A stretch of DNA of 64,000 nt from Paenibacillus kribbensis (GTDB lineage: Bacteria; Bacillota; Bacilli; Paenibacillales; Paenibacillaceae). The notes beneath the pieces are model-generated. The model ran no database searches. It was not told the DNA's origin and saw only the letters and a program-made list of their open reading frames with translations. The stretch spans positions 1,575,501 through 1,639,500 of the forward strand of contig NZ_CP020028.1 of the NCBI RefSeq assembly GCF_002240415.1, in the 5' to 3' direction. Positions 34,976 through 44,328 of the stretch are shown here, piece by piece (within the stretch, counting starts at the first letter, position 1; each line of letters opens with the position of its first letter). A program made the translations under genes and the position numbers.

Positions 34976-35845
34976 ATGAATCGTACGAATGCCAACTTTA
35001 CTTTTTCCCCCAGGCTGGCTCGCTGGACCGGCAAGACGGTGCTCTGGGTGTTTCTGCTCACGGTCGCCGCTCTGTTACTGTTCCCGATTGTGCTGGTACT
35101 GCTCGGCTCGTTCAAGACGAATCAGGAGCTGACCAGTGGGGCAACCATCTGGCCTAAAGTCTGGAATTTCTCTAACTATGCCCAGGCATGGGAGGGTGCC
35201 AATTTCTCCCGGTTTACCCTGAACAGCATTTTTGTAAGCGTGACCACAACGATCGGCACCCTGATCGTCGCGTCGATGTCCGCCTATGCAGTGAACCGGG
35301 TGCATTTTATCGGGAAAAAGCTATACACCCTGCTCATGGCATCCACTTTGTTCATCTCAATCGGGGCCGTGGTGCTGCGCCCTCAATTTGATTTGATGGT
35401 CATGCTCGGTTTGAACAAGACGCTGTGGGGTGTCGTCATTATATTGGTCAGCGCACATGCCACCTGCTATTTTATACTGATCGGATTTTTCGAAAGCATT
35501 CCCAAGGATCTGGATGAGGCAGCGATGATTGACGGCTGCAACTTTTATTCGGTGTATTGGCGGATTGTGCTGCCGCTGCTGCGGCCAGCGCTTGCTGTTG
35601 CCGGGCTGTCGGCATTCCAGGGCTCGTGGAATGAGTACATCTTGCCGCTCGTTTTTACGATGAGTAATCCGGAGCTCCAGACGCTGCCGGTAGGATTGGC
35701 CAACCTGCGGTACGGCATCGGAGCCGCCGCCGAGATTCAGCTCATGATGGCCGGTGCCTGCCTCTCCATTCTGCCGCTGCTCGTGGTGTATGTATTCGCC
35801 AATAAATCGTTTATGCAAGTTACGCTCGGCGCTGTCAAGGGGTAG
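34976..35845 (+). CDS. Sugar ABC transporter permease (AraQ/YtcP type, module 2)
   Basis: The ATG at 34976 follows AGGAGGAGA; the open frame starts at 34940, inside the preceding gene, without an RBS. The 289 residues have six membrane helices and an EAA loop (DEAAMIDGCNFYSVYWRIVLP), ending with TLGAVKG. It pairs with the preceding permease. Confidence 0.92.
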   Translation: MNRTNANFTFSPRLARWTGKTVLWVFLLTVAALLLFPIVLVLLGSFKTNQELTSGATIWPKVWNFSNYAQAWEGANFSRFTLNSIFVSVTTTIGTLIVASMSAYAVNRVHFIGKKLYTLLMASTLFISIGAVVLRPQFDLMVMLGLNKTLWGVVIILVSAHATCYFILIGFFESIPKDLDEAAMIDGCNFYSVYWRIVLPLLRPALAVAGLSAFQGSWNEYILPLVFTMSNPELQTLPVGLANLRYGIGAAAEIQLMMAGACLSILPLLVVYVFANKSFMQVTLGAVKG

Positions 35846-35893
35846 AGTATATCGGGTTCTGTTGTTACAATGAGCTTCAAGGAGTGGTCATCC

Positions 35894-37648
35894 ATGGGAC
35901 TCAATTTCTACAAGCTATCCCTGAAAAAAAGAATCCAGCTACTGTTTATATTCCTGGCCATATTGTGCATCAGTGTGACGGGGATCTGCTCCTATCTCTT
36001 TGCCGCCCGAAACATCGAGCGTAGTGCCTTGCAGCTCAAGCAGGGGATTTTGAAAAAATCGGTACAGGTGATGGATGAGCATCTCAGGCATATTGTCGTT
36101 TCGTCGTATTCTTTTATGCTTAATGAAACGTTCACCCAGGTGATGAAGGATGTCCGCAGCAACAATACCGCCGACTATTATCAGAATTTATCCTTGCTGC
36201 AAACTTCGTTTGCCCAGTTGAAGCTGGTGGAGCCGTTGATTGATACGGCTTATCTGAACACGCCGATCGGAGACTTCTTCTCCACCAAGGATTTTCCCGA
36301 CCGGACAAAGAGCTTTTCGGAGGAGTATGGCGCCTACCTGAAGCAGGAATCCTGGAATACCCTCTGGCTGGGGGCTCATCGCAACGAGCTGTTTCAGTGG
36401 AAGGGCAATGCTCTGTCCCTGCTGCTGAAACCGATAGTTCTGGACAATCATTATATCCCCAATGTATATATGCTTGTGAACATGAGGGAGGAAGCGATGC
36501 GGGCCATTCTGGAGCAGGATCTGATGAACAATCAGGTTCAGCTGTTTTTGCTGCAAAAAGATGGAACCATGGTGATCCGGCCTAATTCCCAGCAGCATGC
36601 TTTTAATTTGGAACGGGGGTTTATCGAGCATTTCAGCCGGGGAGGGGCCGGGGACTTCAATTATACGAACGCCAAGGGAGAGAATTTGCTTGTCAATTAC
36701 AGCACGCTGTCAATGAACGAAGATTGGGTGCTGGTCAGTATTCAATCCAAGGCCGACTTGCTGCAACCGCTGAAGCAGATTCGCTGGCTGATCATCTTGA
36801 TCATGCTGTTCTGTATTGCGCTGGCGCTTATCCTGTCCAATCTGCTGGCTTCCGCATTGTTGAAACCGCTTAATAAATTGCAGCGCCTGATGGCCGAGGT
36901 GGAATATAACGACCTGGAGGTGCGGTTTAACAGCAGATATGAGGATGAGGTCAGTGCTGTCGGCTATAAATTCAACCGAATGCTGGACCAGATCCAGCTG
37001 CTGATTCAGGAGGTGCGGACTTCGGAGCAGGACAAGCGCAAATCCGAGGTCAAAGCGCTTCAGGCGCAGGTAGACCCCCATTTTTTGTATAATACTTTAA
37101 ATGCAATTTTTTGGAAAAGTGAGAGCGGAGAGAAAAAAGACGTCAGCGAAATGATTGTCTCCTTGTCGCTACTGTTCCGGTTGGGGCTGAACAATGGGAA
37201 CGATATCACCACCTTGCAGCAGGAAATCAAGCACGTCGAGCAGTATTTGCAATTGCAGCAAAAATGCTATGAGAATCTGTTCACGTATTCGATCCATATT
37301 GAGGCTCCCTCGCATTTCTCCATTTCCATGTTAAAAATACTGCTTCAGCCGCTGGTGGAGAACTCTATTTTGCACGGATTCCGCGACAAGGCCGATCTTG
37401 GCAGCATCGTCATCAACGTGTACCGTGAGGGCGGGTTTCTACTGCTGCAAGTGACTGACAACGGCTGCGGGCTGGATGCCGATCAGATGGAGAAGACAGT
37501 GAACGAGCACGGTACCGAACGCAAGGGCTACGCGCTCTCCAACCTTCAGAGCAGGCTTAGCCTGCATTACGGGGAGTCGGCTTCCATTGCGTTCAGGAGC
37601 ATTCCGGACATCGAGACGACGGTTACCATTACAATCCCGATCATGTAG
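35894..37648 (+). CDS. YesM-type sensor histidine kinase (module 2)
   Basis: The ATG at 35894 follows AAGGAG by 9 bases; the ATG at 35870 has none. The 584 residues have a membrane helix near 12-32, an extracellular sensor of about 250 residues, a second helix near 295-315, HAMP, and the His-kinase box VKALQAQVDPHFLYNTL. ATPase boxes QPLVENSILHGF and DNGCGL are normal, while the last glycine box reads GYALSNLQSRL instead of GxGL, a variant also seen in some YesM proteins. It probably signals to the YesN 9 bases downstream. Confidence 0.91.
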   Translation: MGLNFYKLSLKKRIQLLFIFLAILCISVTGICSYLFAARNIERSALQLKQGILKKSVQVMDEHLRHIVVSSYSFMLNETFTQVMKDVRSNNTADYYQNLSLLQTSFAQLKLVEPLIDTAYLNTPIGDFFSTKDFPDRTKSFSEEYGAYLKQESWNTLWLGAHRNELFQWKGNALSLLLKPIVLDNHYIPNVYMLVNMREEAMRAILEQDLMNNQVQLFLLQKDGTMVIRPNSQQHAFNLERGFIEHFSRGGAGDFNYTNAKGENLLVNYSTLSMNEDWVLVSIQSKADLLQPLKQIRWLIILIMLFCIALALILSNLLASALLKPLNKLQRLMAEVEYNDLEVRFNSRYEDEVSAVGYKFNRMLDQIQLLIQEVRTSEQDKRKSEVKALQAQVDPHFLYNTLNAIFWKSESGEKKDVSEMIVSLSLLFRLGLNNGNDITTLQQEIKHVEQYLQLQQKCYENLFTYSIHIEAPSHFSISMLKILLQPLVENSILHGFRDKADLGSIVINVYREGGFLLLQVTDNGCGLDADQMEKTVNEHGTERKGYALSNLQSRLSLHYGESASIAFRSIPDIETTVTITIPIM

Positions 37649-37657
37649 GAGGTCAGT

Positions 37658-39265
37658 ATGGATCATTTGACGATGTGCGTTATGGATGATATTCAAGCCG
37701 TTGTAAAAGGGATATCCGAGACCATTCCTTGGGCGGAACACCATATTAAGGTCGTGGGCACCGCAGGTGACGGCGAGCATGGTTGGACTCTTCTGTTGGA
37801 GAAAGATCCCGATATCGTGATCAGCGATATCCGGATGCCGAAGCTCAGCGGACTGGAGCTGATGAGGCGGGCTTCCGACCATCGTTTGCGTGCCAAGTTT
37901 ATTTTTATCAGCGGCTATTCCGATTTCAGCTATGCACAGGAAGCGATCAGGCTCGGTGCCTCCGACTATTTGCTGAAGCCGTTCACCCCGCCGGAAATTC
38001 TGGATGCGGTGCTAAAAGTAAAAAAGATGATCGAGTCCGAACAGGTCAGGCTAAAGCAACTGGAGCAGCTGGAGCAAAAAATGAATGCCAGCAACCTGCA
38101 GCTTCGCCAGGATTATTTGACGGGCCTGCTGCGCCAGGAGACGGGCGGCCGCCCAAGCGACAGTCGTTGGAGCGAGCTGCAAATTGAGTTGGATGCCGGC
38201 AATCTGATGGTCATGGCCATCGAAATGGACTGCTATACCGAATACGGCTATACCTTGCAGCTCGACGACAACGAAATTATTCCGTTTGCGATCAAAAATA
38301 TTTTGGACGAGACGCTGAATATGCACACCCGGGGCGTTGTGCTGCACGAAAGCAAGCAGCGGCTGGCGGCTATTTTTAATCCGCCGGACGGGCTGGAAAC
38401 CTCAATGTTGCTGGAGCTTTGCCGGGAGAATGTGGAGAAATTCAGCAAAAAGACCGTCTCGATCGGCCTGGGTACCGTAGCCCGGGGATCGCAGGAAATC
38501 CATAATGCATTTGTGCATGCCGTAAAAGCGCTGGCTTACCGCTTTTACAGCGAGGGCAACTGCGTGTTCCAGTATACAGAACTGGCGCAGGCGGATTGTG
38601 TGGCTCCCGACTACCCGGTGGAAAAGGAACAGCAATTGCTGTATGCGCTCAGATGTGGTAACAAAGATAGCTGCCATCTGATCATTGACGACATTTTCCA
38701 CCAATGGACGTTGTCTCATAAATTTCCGGAGCCGCAAGCCATGATCCGCTTATTGATGGGACTCGTATTTGCCATGTACCGGGCGTTTTGTGATGAGATC
38801 ACCGAGGAAGAACGCATTCAGCTGGAGGCCGACCTGTCGGCGCTGGAGGAGAATCGCTCATTGACTTTCGGCGGCTGGAAAAGCTACATCAATCATTTCA
38901 GCAGTATGGGCTGCGAATTTGTAGAGAATAAGCGGCTCAGAGATGTGACGCAAGCGATCAACCGGGCAAGGGAATACATCCGCCTGCATCTTCAGGAGAA
39001 TCTGACGCTTCACATCTGTGCGCGGTCGGTTCATTTAAGCCCAAGCTATTTTGCGAACGCTTTCAAAAAGGAGACGGGCATGACCCTGATTCAGTATATT
39101 ACCAAGATGAGAATGGAAAGGGCGAAGGAATTGTTGATTGCAGGGGTGCAGGTGCAGGAAATTTCACAAATGCTCGGGTATGAGGACCGTCCGTATTTCA
39201 GCGGCTTATTCAAAAAGTATTGCGGCATGACGCCGACCAGCTTCAGACAAATGTATTTGAAATGA
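37658..39265 (+). CDS. YesN-type response regulator with AraC DNA-binding domain (module 2)
   Basis: The RBS is TAGGAGG. The 535 residues have full family length: receiver (VMDDI, phospho-acceptor Asp in ISDIRMPKLSG, Lys in LLKPFTP), a central domain of about 250 residues, and a C-terminal AraC-type DNA-binding domain (LTLHICARSVHLSPSYFANAF, VQEISQMLGYEDRPYFSGLF). Likely targets are the TTTCCC-N16-TGTCCCT repeats before the permease operon and before the binding-protein gene. Confidence 0.92.
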   Translation: MDHLTMCVMDDIQAVVKGISETIPWAEHHIKVVGTAGDGEHGWTLLLEKDPDIVISDIRMPKLSGLELMRRASDHRLRAKFIFISGYSDFSYAQEAIRLGASDYLLKPFTPPEILDAVLKVKKMIESEQVRLKQLEQLEQKMNASNLQLRQDYLTGLLRQETGGRPSDSRWSELQIELDAGNLMVMAIEMDCYTEYGYTLQLDDNEIIPFAIKNILDETLNMHTRGVVLHESKQRLAAIFNPPDGLETSMLLELCRENVEKFSKKTVSIGLGTVARGSQEIHNAFVHAVKALAYRFYSEGNCVFQYTELAQADCVAPDYPVEKEQQLLYALRCGNKDSCHLIIDDIFHQWTLSHKFPEPQAMIRLLMGLVFAMYRAFCDEITEEERIQLEADLSALEENRSLTFGGWKSYINHFSSMGCEFVENKRLRDVTQAINRAREYIRLHLQENLTLHICARSVHLSPSYFANAFKKETGMTLIQYITKMRMERAKELLIAGVQVQEISQMLGYEDRPYFSGLFKKYCGMTPTSFRQMYLK

Positions 39266-39288
39266 GCAGGGAGGCGTGACAATCATTT

Positions 39289-39317
39289 TTTCCCCCATAC
39301 AAAGTTAAAATGTCCCT
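39289..39317 (+). promoter_or_regulatory. Candidate YesN operator before the second binding-protein gene
   Basis: TTTCCC (39289) and TGTCCCT (39311), same spacing as at 33996-34024. Confidence 0.5.
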
Positions 39318-39342
39318 CACTCCCATAAAAACGGAACCACTA

Positions 39343-39356
39343 TGATAACGTTAACC
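39343..39356. promoter_or_regulatory. Weak cre-like site before the second binding-protein gene
   Basis: TGATAACGTTAACC, two mismatches to the CcpA consensus, 45 bases before the start codon. Confidence 0.3.
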
Positions 39357-39400
39357 GGCATCCGACAGGTTGACCGTAAAAAGCATAAGGGGGCATAACG

Positions 39401-40810
39401 ATGGTTAAAAAATGGGTTATCGCAACACTGGGCGCAGTCCTGGCCTTAAACCTGGCTGGCTGTTCAGCGGACGGCGGCAGCAAGGGCGCGGCGGGAAGCA
39501 GTGACGCTCCGGCCAGTTCCAAAGGAACCGCGGGAGAGAAAACCAAAATCATTTACTGGACACCCGACCGCCATGATGCCGAGTTCATGAAAGCAAAAAT
39601 TGACAAGTTTAACCAAACGAATCATGATAATATTGAAGTTGAAATGAACGTTATGGGCGATAATTATCCACAGGCGGTGGACATTGCGTTTGCCAGCAAG
39701 CAGGCTCCAGACGTGTTGCAAATCAACGATTTTCAGACCTATTACAAAAAAGGCTATCTGGCACCGATCAACTCCTACATGAGCGACGAGATGAAGAAGA
39801 CCTTCAAAGACAGCCAGATTGAGAACAAGAACTCCATCGACGGCAAAATCTACACCCTGCCGAACACCGGGCAAATTTGGAGACTGGTCTATAATAAAGA
39901 CATTTTTAAGAAAGCAGGCATCGCCTCTCCTCCCAAAACGATTGCCGACATGGTGGCCGCAGCCAAAAAAATTACAGAGGTTGGTAAAAGTGAAGGCATT
40001 TATGGCTTTGCCAGCCCGTTCAAGAGTGGAACCGGCTTCTGGCGGGCGGCGAATACAATTGCAGGCGCCAGCAACAACTTTGGCATCGACGGCTATAATT
40101 ATAAAACAGGCCAGTTTGATTTCAGCATGTACAAGGATATCGCCCTAGCGCTGCGGCAAATGAAGGAAGACGGCAGCATGCTGCCGGGCGTAGAGAATCT
40201 GGATATTGATCCGCTGCGCGCGCAATTTGCCCAAGGCAAAATCGGGATGTACGTGAACCACTCGGCTGAACCTGGAGTGTATAAGGATCAGTTCCCGACC
40301 ACCGAGAACTGGGGAGCGGTTCCCGTGCCGACGGCCGACGGAACCATTAAAGGCGCATTCCCAATTATCGGTGGCTCTTACATCGGGATCAGCGCCGATT
40401 CTACCCATAAGGAGGCGGCCTGGAAGTTCATGGAGTACGTGTACAGCAATGAATTGCAAACCGAATACTATGAAAAGGGCTATGGAATTTCCTTGATACC
40501 GGCCGTGTTGAAATCAGGCAAGAAGCCGAGCATTCCGGGCATTGAAGGTTTTCTGCCGAAGCGGTATGATGCCATTTACCCGGCCAATCCGGGTACGATT
40601 ACGGAAAGCTCCCTGGAAGGGATGAAGTGGCCGGAGACTTTCAACACATTTGTGTTCACGGGCGGAGATGTGGACGCCGTCATCCAAGATTTGGATACCC
40701 GCTACAACGCATCTCTGCAAAAGCTGAGAGCTGCCGGCACGACCAACATTGTTGCTGATCCCGCTTTTGACGCAGCCAAGCTTCAGGGCAAATTATCCAC
40801 GGAAGAATAA
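39401..40810 (+). CDS. Sugar ABC transporter substrate-binding lipoprotein (module 2)
   Basis: The RBS is AAGGGGGC. The 469 residues start with a lipoprotein signal (LALNLAGCSADGG; lipobox L-A-G-C, Cys near residue 21). The SBP family 1 fold follows (APDVLQINDFQTYYKKGYL, GKIYTLPNTGQIWRLVYNK, IIGGSYIGIS). It probably delivers a uronic-acid oligosaccharide to the permeases at 34063-35845, judged by the KdgF and lyase genes behind it. Confidence 0.93.
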   Translation: MVKKWVIATLGAVLALNLAGCSADGGSKGAAGSSDAPASSKGTAGEKTKIIYWTPDRHDAEFMKAKIDKFNQTNHDNIEVEMNVMGDNYPQAVDIAFASKQAPDVLQINDFQTYYKKGYLAPINSYMSDEMKKTFKDSQIENKNSIDGKIYTLPNTGQIWRLVYNKDIFKKAGIASPPKTIADMVAAAKKITEVGKSEGIYGFASPFKSGTGFWRAANTIAGASNNFGIDGYNYKTGQFDFSMYKDIALALRQMKEDGSMLPGVENLDIDPLRAQFAQGKIGMYVNHSAEPGVYKDQFPTTENWGAVPVPTADGTIKGAFPIIGGSYIGISADSTHKEAAWKFMEYVYSNELQTEYYEKGYGISLIPAVLKSGKKPSIPGIEGFLPKRYDAIYPANPGTITESSLEGMKWPETFNTFVFTGGDVDAVIQDLDTRYNASLQKLRAAGTTNIVADPAFDAAKLQGKLSTEE

Positions 40811-40882
40811 CTGGCGGCTGTCCTGCGGCCGATTCGATCAAGCGGTTCGGCCGCATATTCTATTTGGAAGGGGAAAAGAAGC

Positions 40883-41212
40883 ATGATTATTAAGAATGAG
40901 GAAGCAAAATCGCATGTCATTGACGAAAGCAGCTCCCGCAAAATCCTCGGCATGGGCGGAACGCTGATGATGGTGGAGGTTACCTTTCGCAAGGGCGGGG
41001 TCGGGGAAGTCCATTCCCACGAGAAGCATGAGCAGGTCAGCTATATTGTAAAAGGAAGCTTCGAAGTTCAGGTCGGTGGTGAGACACGCATTCTCAAAGC
41101 GGGAGACAGCTTCTACGCGGGATATCATGTTCCGCATGGCGTAAAGGCGCTTGAAGATTCCATCATTCTTGATGTGTTCAATCCGTTCCGTGAAGATTTC
41201 CTTGAGGACTAG
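40883..41212 (+). CDS. kdgF: KdgF-like cupin, unsaturated uronate linearisation
   Basis: The 109 residues form a single cupin. The metal ligands H44, H46 (EVHSHEKHEQ), Q51 and H85 (VPHG) match the His-His-Gln-His set of KdgF proteins, and the C-terminus DVFNPFREDFLED is typical for them. KdgF converts the cyclic 4,5-unsaturated uronates released by polysaccharide lyases into linear keto-uronates. It lies 72 bases after the binding-protein gene and 2 bases before the lyase gene, so lyase and linearisation steps are co-expressed. The alternative is a general sugar-binding cupin. Confidence 0.82.
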   Translation: MIIKNEEAKSHVIDESSSRKILGMGGTLMMVEVTFRKGGVGEVHSHEKHEQVSYIVKGSFEVQVGGETRILKAGDSFYAGYHVPHGVKALEDSIILDVFNPFREDFLED

Positions 41213-41214
41213 CA

Positions 41215-43140
41215 ATGAACGACTACTACCTGTCACAGCTCGAATTGCACAGGGCTGCGGCATATTACGCCCGCCATTTTCCCGGGGAAGCCGCAGCGTC
41301 GATCGCCATTGCCGATCATGCCGTGATCAACGAGTTTATCGTGCCTTATACCAATGACTTGAGCCGCTGGATTTCGCTGGGCGATCCGGTGGACTGGCTG
41401 CATAATCCGACTAGGGACCCGGAGTTCACCTGGGGCATAAATCGGCATTGGCATATGCCGGATCTGGGCAAAGCCTATCTGATGAACGGCAATCCCGAGT
41501 ACGTCTCAGCGTTTATCGACCATTATCGCGGTTGGCGCAAGCAAAACCCGGTTCCTGCCATTTCGTCCTATGAAGAAGCCGTGTTCTTCCAGAAGCTTGG
41601 CCCTTGGCGTCTGCTGGAAACGGGCTTGCGCGTGCAATCCTGGATTTCTGCATACAAATATATGGAGGGCAGCCTGCTGCTAACGGAGCCCTTTCGCGCC
41701 GAATTTTTGCAGGGATTGGAGGAACACGCCGAGTTCCTCACTCGTTATCTTGGCAGCACCGAAATTAATCATGCCATTATGCATATGCAGGGCCTGTTCA
41801 TGATCGCCACATTTTATCATTGGCATCCACGCGCGCCGTATTGGCGGCAGCTGGCGGCCGAGCGGCTGGAGCTTTGCCTGCTGCATCAGGTCGGCCCCGA
41901 AGGGGTGCAGATTGAGCTTACGACCCATTATCACAATGCCAGCATCGAAATGTTTGGCACCCCTTATTTACTGGCGCGGCTGTCCGGCCATCCTTTCTCG
42001 GCATGGTTCGGCGATCAGCTTCGCAAAATGGCGGCATTCACCGAAGCGCTGATCCGGCCGGATCACCAGTCCACCGGAGCCGGCGACTCCGACTGGCTCG
42101 GCGACGGGCGGCAGCGTTTGACTCTGCTGGGCGCCATTCTCGAAGATGATGAGCTGATCTGCCGCGGCACTGGCAGCTCGGAAAGCCTGTGGCTGTTCGG
42201 GGTGGAGAAATACGAGCGTTATATGCAGCTCCAGGCCGCTTACAAGCCACCAACGGCGAGCCGAGCATTTCCGCAGACCGGGTACTATGTGATGCGGGAC
42301 GAACGGCAGTATTTGTTCTTTGACGCCGCCGCCATGGGCGGGGCGCACGGACATGCCGATGCGCTCCATCTGGAGTGGATGTGGAAGCAGCAGCTTTTTT
42401 TCACCGATACCGGACGGTATACCTACGAAGAAGGGGAATGGCGTCATTATTTTAAAAGCACGCGGGCGCACAATACGATTACCATCGATGGCGAGGACCA
42501 GACGCCGTATGTGTCCACGCAGCAATGGGGCACGCCCGCGGCCGAAGCGAAAACCTATCGTTGGGAAAGCAGCCGCCGCTATCATTTCATGGACGCCTCC
42601 CATGACGGCTATACCCGCTTGCCCGATCCTGTGACTCATCGCAGATGGGTGCTGCTCGGCGTGGAGGTCCCGCTTATGCTGCTGGTAGATTGGCTGGAGG
42701 CGGACGCTGAGCATGAGCTTGAACAGCGATTCCATCTGCATCCAGAAGCGGCCGTAGAGCTGCTGGCGGATGATGCAGGCCACCCGGGCGTTTCCATTGT
42801 TTATCCGGGCTCCACTGTCAAGCTTGCCTTCCAGTGGACAACTGCTGGGTTAACAGAGGGACGCTTCGCAGTCAGTGAGCATCAGGGCTGGGTATCGGGA
42901 ATATACGGCTCCAAGACGGAGACGCCGGTATTGCAGGGCCAGGCCGCTTTTTCAGGAAAAGCGGGTATTCTGACAGTGTGTCTGCCGGAGGACTCGGCCG
43001 ATCACAATGAGCCGCTTCGTCTGACCGCGTGCGAGCTTGATCCTGCGCGCCAGCGGGTGGAGCTGTCTTATGTGTTTGGTGTCGCAGCCGGAACCATCGT
43101 CATTGACGAAGCCGCGCTGGAATGGAAGGAGCATGGCTGA
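41215..43140 (+). CDS. Heparinase II/III-type polysaccharide/oligosaccharide lyase
   Basis: 641 residues, starting 2 bases after kdgF. The N-terminal ~330 residues form an alpha/alpha toroid (Hepar_II_III_N-like; NHAIMHMQG, THYHNASIEMFG). The C-terminal half is the heparinase II/III beta-sandwich domain (FPQTGYYVMRDE, GGAHGHADALHLEW, RAHNTITIDGEDQTPY). There is no signal peptide, so it acts in the cytoplasm on imported oligosaccharides. Related families cleave heparin, hyaluronan, alginate or other uronate-containing chains by beta-elimination; the exact substrate is not evident. It ends the operon at a strong terminator. Confidence 0.88.
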   Translation: MNDYYLSQLELHRAAAYYARHFPGEAAASIAIADHAVINEFIVPYTNDLSRWISLGDPVDWLHNPTRDPEFTWGINRHWHMPDLGKAYLMNGNPEYVSAFIDHYRGWRKQNPVPAISSYEEAVFFQKLGPWRLLETGLRVQSWISAYKYMEGSLLLTEPFRAEFLQGLEEHAEFLTRYLGSTEINHAIMHMQGLFMIATFYHWHPRAPYWRQLAAERLELCLLHQVGPEGVQIELTTHYHNASIEMFGTPYLLARLSGHPFSAWFGDQLRKMAAFTEALIRPDHQSTGAGDSDWLGDGRQRLTLLGAILEDDELICRGTGSSESLWLFGVEKYERYMQLQAAYKPPTASRAFPQTGYYVMRDERQYLFFDAAAMGGAHGHADALHLEWMWKQQLFFTDTGRYTYEEGEWRHYFKSTRAHNTITIDGEDQTPYVSTQQWGTPAAEAKTYRWESSRRYHFMDASHDGYTRLPDPVTHRRWVLLGVEVPLMLLVDWLEADAEHELEQRFHLHPEAAVELLADDAGHPGVSIVYPGSTVKLAFQWTTAGLTEGRFAVSEHQGWVSGIYGSKTETPVLQGQAAFSGKAGILTVCLPEDSADHNEPLRLTACELDPARQRVELSYVFGVAAGTIVIDEAALEWKEHG

Positions 43141-43157
43141 CGGCCGCTGCGAGGCCG

Positions 43158-43217
43158 GGAGGTATACTGGAATCCTTGATCACTATGAATCAAGGTACCG
43201 GTTACCTCCTCTTTTTT
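43158..43217 (+). terminator. Terminator after the lyase gene
   Basis: A nested hairpin: GGAGGTA/TTACCTCC outside, CCTTGAT-CACTATGA-ATCAAGG inside, then seven T. Confidence 0.85.
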
Positions 43218-43308
43218 TATGGCTTGACCCAGTGTATTCAAGACGAGATCAAGATCGTTAGATGACTGTTTGTCTTCTTGTTATAAAAATGGAAAAGTGA
43301 TCGAGAAA

Positions 43309-43701
43309 TTAGATTGTGATAAAAAACAAAAGAGAAATTATTATCAAAAATAGATATATACTAGAAATCCATTTTCCAATTAGAGCTCCAAATTCGTCAG
43401 GATTTTTATATCCAATGATTAAACTGGGAGCAAAAAAAATGATGGATAGAAGAAAGGTGTAGTGAAACCCGGTATTGTCAGCATTAGACCATGCGGGCAA
43501 CCCTAAAAAGGAAAGCAACTGGTCTCCAAATATGTAATTGCCAAATTTAAAAGAAACAGCCATGCCAAGAATAGATAAAAGCAGTGAAAGTGATCCCCAA
43601 CCTATTTTTTTTTCGTTTTTTCTCAACAATGTAAGGATAATTAGCAAAATTGCAATTGTTTGTATGCTGTACGTCAATATTGATGAAAAGGAATGTTCCA
43701 T
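43309..43701 (-). CDS. Small four-helix membrane protein, unknown
   Basis: The ATG follows AAGGAGGGAC. The 130 residues have four hydrophobic helices (about 6-25, 34-52, 80-98, 108-128) and a short central loop (LPAWSNADNTGFHY). No family recognised. Confidence 0.65.
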   Translation of the reverse strand: MEHSFSSILTYSIQTIAILLIILTLLRKNEKKIGWGSLSLLLSILGMAVSFKFGNYIFGDQLLSFLGLPAWSNADNTGFHYTFLLSIIFFAPSLIIGYKNPDEFGALIGKWISSIYLFLIIISLLFFITI

Positions 43702-43800
43702 AAAGTCCCTCCTTGAAATGTTCGTCTATGTATTATGATATGAAGTATAGTCGACAAAATAATCATATCAAAAAGATGTTTTGCTGTATAAAAAATAATA

Positions 43801-43835
43801 CTGGTGGCCCTTAAAGATGTGTTAGGAGCCACCAG
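43801..43835 (-). terminator. Terminator downstream of the DGC gene
   Basis: CTGGTGGC pairs with GCCACCAG around a 19-base loop; on the minus strand it runs into TATTATTTTTT. Confidence 0.55.
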
Positions 43836-43968
43836 TAAAAACGAATTTACGATATTGTTACATAATGAGAGCCAGCTACACTTTTACTGTACACTGTCGC
43901 AACACCTTGAAAGGATTAAAGTTAAAGGTGAGCCATCTTTCGATTCACACCTTTATTTTGATTCAGAA

Positions 43969-44328
43969 TTATTGTCCAATGAGTTCTAAGATTTGTGTGT
44001 AAGCATTTTTATAATGATCAGGGCTAGGATCTTCTCCTATTATCTTGGGTACGTCAAAGTCAGACAGCAGGAAATGGTGTTTGGGTTGAACTTCATGCCT
44101 TGCTAAGCAACTCTTGCAACAGGACAAGGGACAGCCATCGATTGCAATGATGTCACGTCCCGATTTTGCTGTTCTGACAAGTGGCTTGACATCACCCCCC
44201 ACACCAGCGATGCAGGACATTTCAGCGACTTTTTCTCGATCCATTTTGATAGCGATCATGTTAGCGGTTTGCGCTGCGGAGGAACATCCAGAACATGAAT
44301 AGACAAGAGGTAAATCAGTTCTTTTCAT
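43969..44328 (-). CDS. DGC-domain putative zinc-binding protein
   Basis: The ATG at 44328 follows AGGGAAG by 9 bases; upstream in-frame starts (44367) lack an RBS. The 119 residues carry the DGC pattern: VYSCSGCSSAAQ, EMSCIAGVGG, IIAIDGCPLSCCKSCL. Eight cysteines suggest a bound metal or persulfide chemistry; the family's role is unknown. Its 3' third is duplicated at 51394-51514, on the far side of the arginine deiminase cluster. Confidence 0.85.
   Translation of the reverse strand: MKRTDLPLVYSCSGCSSAAQTANMIAIKMDREKVAEMSCIAGVGGDVKPLVRTAKSGRDIIAIDGCPLSCCKSCLARHEVQPKHHFLLSDFDVPKIIGEDPSPDHYKNAYTQILELIGQ
43987..44108. repeat. Flanking direct repeat, left copy (within the DGC gene)
   Basis: 122 bp of the DGC gene's 3' part; the same sequence in the same orientation recurs at 51394-51514. 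Confidence 0.85.

Noticed and set aside
37020..37120. Second YesM kinase as an inactive pseudo-kinase because of GYAL in the last glycine box
   Set aside because: The phospho-His, N box and first glycine box are intact, and similar G-x-A-L variants occur in the YesM family.
43804..43989. 61-codon plus-strand frame
   Set aside because: It starts inside a terminator hairpin, lacks an RBS, and overlaps the end of the DGC gene.
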